Assembly: GCA_023443095.1 (NCBI GenBank)
Contig: JAEZVV010000035.1
Span: forward strand, 1 to 12,843
Direction: 5' to 3'
Origin: Pseudomonadota bacterium
GTDB lineage: Bacteria > Pseudomonadota > Gammaproteobacteria > Burkholderiales > Burkholderiaceae_F
DNA: 12,843 nucleotides
The position numbers and the translations under genes were made by a program. Each line of letters begins with the position of its first letter. Position 1 is the first letter of the stretch. Below, piece after piece: positions 7,543 through 12,843 of this stretch. A model generated the notes under the pieces. The model did no database searches. It was not told where the DNA came from and saw nothing but the letters and a program-made list of their open reading frames with translations.

Positions 7543-8766
7543 ATGGATCTAGTGTTTCGCAATACCCGCATCGCCGATGACGCCCCGCTCCAAGACGTGG
7601 CGATCGAAAACGGCAAGATCGCGGCCATCGCGCCCAAGTTCGAAGGGCAGGCGACGCAGGAGGTCGACGCCGCCGGCCGGGTGCTGATTCCCGGCCTGGT
7701 CGAAAGCCACCTGCACCTGGAAAAGGCCTACGTCAAGGATCGCAAGCCCAACCGCTCCGGCACGCTCGCCGAAGCGATCGCAGTGTCGGCCGCACTCAAG
7801 CCGACCTTCACGCGCGAGGACATCCAGGACCGCTCGCGGCGAGTGCTGCGCCAGCTGGTGCGGTACGGCAGCACCCACGTGCGCGCCCACGCCGAGTTCG
7901 ACCCGGCACAGGGCTTCACCGGCTTTGACGCCGTGCTCGACCTGCGCCGCGAATTCGCCGACGTGATCGACATCCAGGTGGTCGCCTTCCCGCAGGAGGG
8001 CATCCTCAAGTCGCCCGGCACCGACGCCATGATGGTCGAGGCGATGAAACGCGGCGCCGACGTCGTCGGCGGCATTCCCTACAACGACAGCGACGCCGCC
8101 GCCCACATCGACTGGGTCTTCCGGCTCGCGCGCGACTTCGACAAGGACCTCGACTTCCACCAGGACTTCAGCGACAACGCCAACGCGATGTCGATCGAAT
8201 ACCTGGCGCGCAAGACGATCGCCGAAAACTACCAGGGCCGGGTCAGCGTCGGCCACCTGACGGCCCTGGGTGCGGCCACGCCCGAACAGCGCCGCGAGAT
8301 CATCGCGCTCGTGCGCGACGCCGGCATCTCGGTGATGTGCCTGCCTGCCACCGACATGCACCTGGGCGGCCGCAAGGACGAGATCAACGTCCGACGCACC
8401 CTGACCCCGGTGCGTGAACTGCGCGACGGCGGTGTCAACGTCTGCCTGGCGACCAACAACATCTGCAACGCCTTCACGCCCTACGGCAACGGCGACCTGC
8501 TGCAGATCGCTGCGCTCGCCCTGCCGGCCTGCCACCTCGGCGGCGCCGACGACCAGGCGACGGTGCTGTCGATGTTGACGACCAACCCCGCCAAGGCGCT
8601 GCGGCTTCCCAACTACGGCCTTGCCGTGGGCAAGGACGCCGACCTCGTCCTGGTCGACACGCAACGGGTCGCCGATGTGATCATCGACTTCCCCGACCGC
8701 AACCTGGTCCTCAAGCGCGGCCGCATCGTCGCGCGCACCCAGCGCGAGACCGAACTGGCCTTCTAA
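7543..8766 (+). CDS. Cytosine-deaminase-like amidohydrolase with altered active-site residues
   Basis: The 407-residue protein belongs to the amidohydrolase superfamily, cytosine deaminase (CodA/AtzC) branch: a beta-sandwich at both ends around a TIM barrel. Aligned with remembered E. coli CodA, it keeps HLH (H56, H58; CodA H61, H63), QEG (Q151; CodA Q156), FHQD (H206; CodA H214), GHLTALG (H238; CodA H246) and DMHLGGR. At strand 8, where CodA has GHDDVFDPWYPLG, it reads ATNNICNAFTPYGNG, so the metal-ligand Asp313 becomes N305 and Asp314 becomes N306. The catalytic Glu217 of CodA (HCDE) is F209 (HQDF). It may be a subgroup with different chemistry. AGGAG (7532-7536) fixes the start, 27 bases after the permease. 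As the last gene of the operon, it may process a cyclic ureide or amidine upstream of the carbamoyltransferase, or its product. The fold is certain, the substrate unknown, and true cytosine deaminase is unlikely. Confidence 0.88.
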   Translation: MDLVFRNTRIADDAPLQDVAIENGKIAAIAPKFEGQATQEVDAAGRVLIPGLVESHLHLEKAYVKDRKPNRSGTLAEAIAVSAALKPTFTREDIQDRSRRVLRQLVRYGSTHVRAHAEFDPAQGFTGFDAVLDLRREFADVIDIQVVAFPQEGILKSPGTDAMMVEAMKRGADVVGGIPYNDSDAAAHIDWVFRLARDFDKDLDFHQDFSDNANAMSIEYLARKTIAENYQGRVSVGHLTALGAATPEQRREIIALVRDAGISVMCLPATDMHLGGRKDEINVRRTLTPVRELRDGGVNVCLATNNICNAFTPYGNGDLLQIAALALPACHLGGADDQATVLSMLTTNPAKALRLPNYGLAVGKDADLVLVDTQRVADVIIDFPDRNLVLKRGRIVARTQRETELAF

Positions 8767-8784
8767 CCGCCAAGCTCGACCGCG

Positions 8785-8812
8785 GAGGGCGGCGCCAGCC
8801 GGCGCCGCCCTC
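8785..8812 (+). terminator. Terminator hairpin at the end of the fdrA-amidohydrolase operon
   Basis: A perfect 12-bp GC-rich stem (GAGGGCGGCGCC / GGCGCCGCCCTC) with a four-base AGCC loop begins 18 bases after the amidohydrolase stop. It has no long T-run after it, only TCC and then AAACC, so termination may be partial and some read-through into the LysR gene is possible. The hairpin is seen; its function is inferred. Confidence 0.75.
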
Positions 8813-9050
8813 TCCAAACCTGCCGCCGCCAGCGCGGGCGCACGGCGGCCATTGAAACCTGGCGTCACTGTCAAAGCCGATCCGGCCTTCATGGACGGAC
8901 CGGGCGCGGGTCCCGTTCGGCTTGCCCCGCCGTCGCTCGCACGGCCGGCGTTGCCTGCCCTTCTCTGCCCTCGGTACCGGGTACGATACGAAGCATCGCT
9001 CGTCCCCGAACTCCGGGGCGCGAGCCGCCAACGACAGGCCCAGCCACACC

Positions 9051-10013
9051 ATGCACGATTCACGGCAAGCCAAAATCGACCCCGAAGCCCTGCGCACTTT
9101 CGTCACCGTAGCGCAGCTGCGTAGCTTCTCGGCCGCCGCCGACCTTCTGCACAAGACCACTTCGGCGATCAGCTACCGCATCAAGACCCTCGAAGAAAGC
9201 ATGGGCACCTCGCTTTTCCAGAGGACCACGCGTTCGGTCACGCTCACACCGTCGGGCGAGATCCTGCTCGAAAAAGCCAGCCAGATCTTCGAATGGCTGC
9301 AGACCCTGCCCGAGGAGCTGCAACAGGTCAGGGACGGAGTCGAACCGCATTTCACCTTCGTCCTCAACAACCTGCTCTACGACGCCGAGGGCATCGCCGC
9401 CCTGCTGACCCACCTGCATCAGCGCTTCCCCCACGCCAGCTTCCGGATCCGCCGCGCCGTCTACATGGGGGTGTGGGACGAACTGATCCACAACGGCGGC
9501 ACGGTAGCGCTCGGCGTGCCCGGCTTCCACACCATCAACGAAGACTTCGTCACCGAGCCGATCGGGGTGATCAACTGGGCCTTCGTCGTCGCGGCCGACC
9601 ACCCCTTGGCCACGGCGCCGGCGCCGCTGGGCAACGACCTCCTGCGGCGGTATCCGGCGATCAACGTCGAAGACACCTCGCACCGCCTGGTCAAACGCAC
9701 GGCGTGGCGCCTGCCCGGCCAGCAGGAATTCCTGGTGCCCAACCTCAAGACCAAGATCGAATGCCACCTGCGCGGCCTCGGGGTCGGCTTCCTTCCCGCC
9801 GCCAGCACGCGCGAACTGCTGCGCACCAAGCGGCTGGTCGAGCGGCCGGTATCGGTCGGCCGTTCGCCGTCGCCGCTGGCGTTCGCCTGGCGCCGCCAGG
9901 GCGCGGGAAAAATCACCGCCCACCTGCGCGAGTTGTGCGCCACGCGTGACCCCTTGTTCCTGCCCCTGCTCGCGAGCGTGGAACCGTCGCAGGCGGAGTC
10001 CGATCCGGAGTAA
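9051..10013 (+). CDS. allS: LysR-family regulator closely resembling AllS
   Basis: The 320-residue LysR-type regulator has an N-terminal winged helix-turn-helix (about residues 13-70) and a C-terminal effector domain. It resembles E. coli AllS, the allantoin-utilisation activator, far more than a generic LysR protein. Shared strings from memory include PE-LRTF, KTT--ISYRIK-LEE, RTTRSVTLT, LQQV-DGVE, NNLLY, YMGVWD, WRLPGQ and PSPL--AWR. Conservation extends through the effector domain (YMGVWD, WRLPGQ, GFLPA), suggesting a related effector such as a ureide. The ATG at 9051 places the DNA-binding domain as in AllS, which starts MFDPETLRTF. The ribosome site is weak (only AGG, 13 bases upstream). 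The frame continues upstream to 8922, but that extension has no AllS counterpart. The gene follows the operon in the same direction after a hairpin. Its target is probably the 2405-3189 region. Naming it allS reflects homology, not proof of allantoin sensing. Confidence 0.9.
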   Translation: MHDSRQAKIDPEALRTFVTVAQLRSFSAAADLLHKTTSAISYRIKTLEESMGTSLFQRTTRSVTLTPSGEILLEKASQIFEWLQTLPEELQQVRDGVEPHFTFVLNNLLYDAEGIAALLTHLHQRFPHASFRIRRAVYMGVWDELIHNGGTVALGVPGFHTINEDFVTEPIGVINWAFVVAADHPLATAPAPLGNDLLRRYPAINVEDTSHRLVKRTAWRLPGQQEFLVPNLKTKIECHLRGLGVGFLPAASTRELLRTKRLVERPVSVGRSPSPLAFAWRRQGAGKITAHLRELCATRDPLFLPLLASVEPSQAESDPE

Positions 10014-10110
10014 CGGTCTCGGTCGCCGCCGCGCAGCGCGGCCGGCCGACTCGCGTTGCCCGAATGACACAGCTTCCCACCCTTCTCGCCCGGTAATCAC
10101 GGCATCGTCG

Positions 10111-10132
10111 GCCGGCCTTGTCCAAGGCCGGC
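10111..10132 (+). terminator. Probable terminator hairpin after the LysR gene
   Basis: GCCGGCCTTG and CAAGGCCGGC form a perfect 10-bp inverted repeat around TC, about 97 bases after the LysR stop. No T-tract follows, so it could equally be another kind of intergenic palindrome. A small second palindrome, CTAGCC/GGCTAG, follows at 10143-10156. Confidence 0.5.
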
Positions 10133-10198
10133 TCGGCCGCGTCTAGCCTGGGCTAGGATGCCGGCCAAGGCTGTCAGGGCGGCTCGCCTTGATGGCCT

Positions 10199-10224
10199 CG
10201 AACGGGCCCCGGCCGGCCCGTTCG
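10199..10224 (+). promoter_or_regulatory. Leader hairpin just upstream of the NYN gene ribosome site
   Basis: CGAACGGGCC and GGCCCGTTCG form a perfect 10-bp stem with a six-base CCGGCC loop. It ends 5 bases before the ribosome binding site GGAGGGAG (10230-10237) of the NYN-domain gene. Depending on where transcription begins, it could be a leader structure that tunes translation, or the terminator of the LysR transcript. No T-run follows, which favours the former. The hairpin is seen; its role is inferred. Confidence 0.5.
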
Positions 10225-10239
10225 ACACCGGAGGGAGTC

Positions 10240-10995
10240 ATGGCTAGCGAACCCGAGCGCCGCCTGGCGGTCCTGATCGACGCCGACAACGTCAACGCCA
10301 ACGTGGTCGAACCCCTGATCGCCGAAGTGGCGCGCTTCGGCATCGCCACCGTGCGCCGCATCTACGGCGACTGGACCACGCCCAACCTCGGCGCGTGGAA
10401 GAAGACTTTGCTCGAACACTCGATCCAGCCGATCCAGCAGTTCCGCAACACCACCGGCAAAAACGCCACCGACAGCGCGATGATCATCGACGCCATGGAC
10501 CTGCTCCACGGCGGCCGGCTCGACGGCTTCTGCCTGGTCTCCAGTGACAGCGACTTCACCCGCCTGGCCTCGCGCATCCGCGAACACGGGCTGCCGGTCT
10601 ACGGCTTCGGCGAAAGCAAGACCCCGCGCGCCTTCGTCGCCGCCTGCGACCGTTTCATCTTCACCGACATCCTGACTCGAGGCGAGCCGGACAGCGAAGA
10701 ACACGAAAAACGGCCCGCCCCGCTGAAGAACCTCAAGGGCGACACCAAGCTCGTCAACCTGCTGCGCAAGACCGTCGATTCGGTTGCCGACGAAAGCGGC
10801 TGGGCCTCGCTGCAGATCGTCGGCACCAAGCTGACCCAGCAGGAACCGGACTTCGACCCGCGCAACTACGGTTTCGCCCGGCTCCGGCCTTTGATCGACA
10901 AGGTCGACCTGTTCGAAGTCAGCGAACGGCCCGACAGCAAGGGCAACAAACACGCGTGGATCCGCGACGCGCGCAAGAAAGGTAAGGACAAATGA
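10240..10995 (+). CDS. NYN (PIN-like) domain protein with C-terminal OST-HTH/LOTUS domain
   Basis: The 251-residue cytoplasmic protein has a NYN domain of the PIN-like nuclease fold (about residues 8-150): LIDADN (12-17, with D14 and D16), NATDSAMIIDAMDLL (D78 and following) and VSSDSDF (D103, D105). These acidic residues form the usual metal-binding nuclease centre. The C-terminal part (about 165-245), from KLVNLLRKTV through GWASLQIVGTKL to YGFARLRPLI, fits an OST-HTH/LOTUS domain, an RNA-binding module often paired with NYN. The family (LabA-like) is thought to act on RNA; the bacterial target is unknown. GGAGGGAG just before 10240 sets this start over upstream in-frame ATGs at 10189 and 10192, which would run through the leader hairpin. 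Its stop overlaps the next start (ATGA). Nothing links it functionally to the ureide genes. Confidence 0.9.
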   Translation: MASEPERRLAVLIDADNVNANVVEPLIAEVARFGIATVRRIYGDWTTPNLGAWKKTLLEHSIQPIQQFRNTTGKNATDSAMIIDAMDLLHGGRLDGFCLVSSDSDFTRLASRIREHGLPVYGFGESKTPRAFVAACDRFIFTDILTRGEPDSEEHEKRPAPLKNLKGDTKLVNLLRKTVDSVADESGWASLQIVGTKLTQQEPDFDPRNYGFARLRPLIDKVDLFEVSERPDSKGNKHAWIRDARKKGKDK

Positions 10996-12605
10996 AATTC
11001 AACTGGCACAACCCTTACCCCAGCACCCGCACCCCAGTTTTTGCTCGCAACATCGTCTCGACCAGCCAGCCGCTCGCGGCGCAGGCCGGGCTGGCCGTGC
11101 TGCGGGCAGGCGGCAACGCCGTCGACGCGGCGATCGCGACCGCCGCCACCATGGCCCTGGTCGAGCCCAGCGGCAACGGCCTGGGTTCGGACGCCTTCGC
11201 CATCGTGTGGGACGGCCATCGCCTGCACGGCTTGAACGCCAGCGGCCCCGCGCCCGCGGCCTGGAGTCTCGAGGCTTTCAAGGCCAGGCACGGCGACGAC
11301 CCCGGCCGCCGTCCCGAGCGCGGCTGGGACACGGTGACCGTCCCCGGCGCGGTGGCCGGCTGGGCCGCCCTGCACCGGAAGTTCGGCCGCCTGCCGTTTG
11401 CAGACCTGCTCGCACCCGCGATCGACTACGCCGAACGCGGCTTCGCGCTCAGCCCCTTCGTGCACGACAAGTGGAAGCTCGCCGCGCCCTTGCTCAAGGA
11501 CCAGCCCGGCTGGGCCCAGGCCTTCTTGCCGCACGGCCGCGCGCCCGAGGTCGGCGAACGTTTCGTGATGCCCGGCGCCGCACGCGCCTTGAAAAGCATC
11601 GCGGCGAGCGGCGGCGAATCCTTCTACCGCGGCGAGATCGCCGCCGCGATCGCTGCCTACGCCCGCGAAACCGGCGGCGCCCTCACCGAGGCCGACCTGG
11701 CGGCCTACCAGCCCGAATGGGTCGGCACCCTGAGCCAGGAGTTCCACGGCCACGAGTTGCACGAGATCCCGCCCAACGGCCAGGGCATCACCGCGCTGAT
11801 CGCGCTCGGCATCCTCAAACATTCGGCCATCGGCCAGTGCAAGGTCGACACCGCCGACTGGTACCACGTCGGCATCGAGGCGATGAAACTCGCCTTTGCC
11901 GACGTGCACGCGCACGTGGCCGACGCGCGTTACATGAATATCTCGCCGCGGGACCTGCTGAGCGAGACCTACCTGGCCAGCCGCGCCAAGTTGATCGACA
12001 TGCGACGCGCCCAGGTCTTTGCCACCGGCAAGGCCAATTCCGGCGGCACGATCTATCTGAGCACCGCCGACGAAAGCGGCATGATGGTTTCGTTCATCCA
12101 GAGCAACTACATGGGTTTCGGTTCGGGCGTGGTGGTGCCGGGCTGGGGCATTTCGCTGCAGAACCGCGGCCACGCCTTTTCGCTCGACCCGGCCCACCCC
12201 AACGCCTTGGCACCAGGCAAGCGCCCCTTCCACACCATCATTCCCGCCTTCCTCACCCGCCACGGCCTGCCGCAGATGAGCTTCGGCGTGATGGGCGGCA
12301 ATATGCAGCCGCAAGGCCATGTCCAGACCCTGGTGCGCATGCTCTCGGCCCAGCAGCAGCCGCAGGCCGCGTGCGACGCCCCGCGCTGGCGCTGGATCGA
12401 AGGCCTGCAGGTCGCGCTCGAACCCCACATGCCGAAGGAAGCCAAAGAAGAACTCGCCCGCCGCGGCCACCAGATCGCCACCGGCGCCGACGGCCACACC
12501 GACTTCGGCGCCGGGCAGTTCATCTGGAAGCTGGGCGAGCCGGGGGTCGAGGGCTATGTCGCGGCGAGCGATCCTCGTCGCGATGGGCTCGCGGCGGGGT
12601 ATTGA
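10992..12605 (+). CDS. Gamma-glutamyltransferase-family Ntn hydrolase, cytosolic type
   Basis: The 537-residue gamma-glutamyltranspeptidase-fold protein is expected to cleave itself before the catalytic Thr353 (SGG/T in NSGGTIYLSTAD), giving subunits of about 352 and 185 residues. Family blocks seen are SQPLAAQAGLAVLRAGGNAVDAA near the start, TVPGAVAGW, ALTEADLAAY, EIPPNGQG, NYMGFGSGVVVPGWGISLQNRG, PGKRPFHTIIPAF and MGGN. There is no signal peptide (MKFNWHNPYP), unlike periplasmic GGT. Where E. coli GGT has the substrate-binding Arg114 (LDFREMAP), this protein reads LNASGPAP (S84), so a gamma-glutamyl substrate is doubtful. YwrD-like or acylase-like activity on other amides is possible. Its ATG overlaps the NYN stop, and AAAGG/AAGGA sequences lie just upstream, so it is translationally coupled to an RNA-nuclease-like gene. 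The family call is firm; the substrate is unknown. Confidence 0.92.
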   Translation: MKFNWHNPYPSTRTPVFARNIVSTSQPLAAQAGLAVLRAGGNAVDAAIATAATMALVEPSGNGLGSDAFAIVWDGHRLHGLNASGPAPAAWSLEAFKARHGDDPGRRPERGWDTVTVPGAVAGWAALHRKFGRLPFADLLAPAIDYAERGFALSPFVHDKWKLAAPLLKDQPGWAQAFLPHGRAPEVGERFVMPGAARALKSIAASGGESFYRGEIAAAIAAYARETGGALTEADLAAYQPEWVGTLSQEFHGHELHEIPPNGQGITALIALGILKHSAIGQCKVDTADWYHVGIEAMKLAFADVHAHVADARYMNISPRDLLSETYLASRAKLIDMRRAQVFATGKANSGGTIYLSTADESGMMVSFIQSNYMGFGSGVVVPGWGISLQNRGHAFSLDPAHPNALAPGKRPFHTIIPAFLTRHGLPQMSFGVMGGNMQPQGHVQTLVRMLSAQQQPQAACDAPRWRWIEGLQVALEPHMPKEAKEELARRGHQIATGADGHTDFGAGQFIWKLGEPGVEGYVAASDPRRDGLAAGY

Positions 12606-12693
12606 GTGGGGGTCGAACTCGTCTTGATTCGTGCCGCTGCGCGTTGGGGCCTTCGCTGCGCGGGCGCCGAGCGGCTCGGGCCGCCGCAGGGCC

Positions 12694-12723
12694 CCAGAGG
12701 GTCGGTCCCGTCCGACCCTCTGG
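12694..12723 (+). terminator. Strong hairpin downstream of the GGT-family gene
   Basis: CCAGAGGGTCGG and CCGACCCTCTGG form a perfect 12-bp stem around a six-base TCCCGT loop, 88 bases after the GGT-family stop. No T-run follows. It may end the NYN-GGT transcript, or belong to a dispersed palindromic repeat together with the hairpins further right. Confidence 0.55.
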
Positions 12724-12789
12724 ACTCCCGACGGCCCCTGTCGGTCGGCCCTGCGGGCTGCCCTTGCGCGGCATGGCATCGGCGGCGAG

Positions 12790-12829
12790 CGCCCGAAACT
12801 CGGGCGATCTCGCTGGCTGCGCCAGCGAG
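12790..12829. repeat. Two adjacent short palindromes in the GC-rich tail
   Basis: CGCCCGA-AAC-TCGGGCG (12790-12806, 7-bp stem) is followed two bases later by CTCGCTGGC-TGC-GCCAGCGAG (12809-12829, 9-bp stem). With the 12694-12723 hairpin and a small CCGAG/CTCGG stem at 12667-12679, they make four palindromes in about 165 noncoding bases. The direct repeat CGCTGCGCG also occurs at 12635 and 12654. A REP-like intergenic repeat is possible, but no second copy is in the window. Confidence 0.45.
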
Positions 12830-12843
12830 CCACGCCCTCAGAC

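Noticed and set aside
7543..8766. Calling the amidohydrolase a true cytosine deaminase (codA)
   Set aside because: The catalytic Glu and the metal-ligand Asp of CodA appear to be replaced, and the operon concerns carbamoyl transfer rather than pyrimidine salvage.
8922..9050. Upstream extension of the LysR protein
   Set aside because: AllS-type proteins begin a few residues before the PE-LRTF segment, so the ATG at 9051 fits. The extension is Arg/Pro/Ser-rich and lacks conservation.
7549..9063. 504-codon minus-strand frame over the amidohydrolase gene
   Set aside because: It is antisense to a well-supported gene, with biased composition and no domain signature.
10866..12833. 655-codon open frame on the minus strand across the GGT gene
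   Set aside because: It is a shadow of the high-GC GGT-family gene with compositionally biased translation and no motif.

Overview
The window is GC-rich chromosomal DNA (third codon positions are overwhelmingly G or C). It holds nine protein genes, several strong hairpins and no RNA genes, insertion sequences or CRISPR. Gene content (a TctA-type carboxylate permease, an NYN/LOTUS protein, a LysR-controlled catabolic operon, an FNR-type box) suggests a facultatively anaerobic proteobacterium. Betaproteobacteria (Burkholderiales/Rhodocyclales) is the best guess, but this is inference from style, not proof.

Layout. (1) 2-1270 (+): 5'-truncated tctA, the end of a tricarboxylate-transporter operon, closed by a bidirectional terminator at 1302-1337. 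(2) 1388-2404 (-): catabolic carbamate kinase. (3) 2405-3189: a long divergent intergenic region, AT-richer than its surroundings, with a perfect FNR/ANR-type palindrome at 2684-2697. (4) 3190-8766 (+): a tightly packed four-gene operon of FdrA/AllF, DUF1116/AllG, a DcuC/GntP-like permease and a cytosine-deaminase-like amidohydrolase, ended by a perfect 12-bp hairpin at 8785-8812. (5) 9051-10013 (+): a LysR regulator closely resembling E. coli AllS. (6) 10240-12605 (+): an NYN-LOTUS protein overlapping a cytosolic gamma-glutamyltransferase-family gene. (7) 12606-12843: GC-rich noncoding tail with several hairpins.

How the genes work together. In E. coli, FdrA and YlbE (with YlbF, now AllFGH) form oxamate carbamoyltransferase, which converts oxalurate plus phosphate to oxamate plus carbamoyl phosphate. 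Carbamate kinase (YbcF/AllK) then makes ATP from carbamoyl phosphate during anaerobic allantoin use, and AllS is a LysR activator of allantoin genes. The window has AllF, AllG, the kinase and an AllS-like regulator, but no AllH (DUF2877) and none of the allantoin-to-oxalurate enzymes. Instead it adds an ion-transporter-superfamily permease and a divergent amidohydrolase. My reading is a compact, anaerobically controlled energy module. It would import a ureide or carbamoylated acid, phosphorolyse it to carbamoyl phosphate and capture ATP, with the amidohydrolase feeding or replacing part of the classical pathway.

The most notable oddity is the amidohydrolase. It aligns well with CodA, yet appears to lack the metal-ligand Asp (Asn305), the following Asp (Asn306) and the catalytic Glu (Phe209). 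Comparisons with E. coli proteins are from remembered sequences, not from searches.
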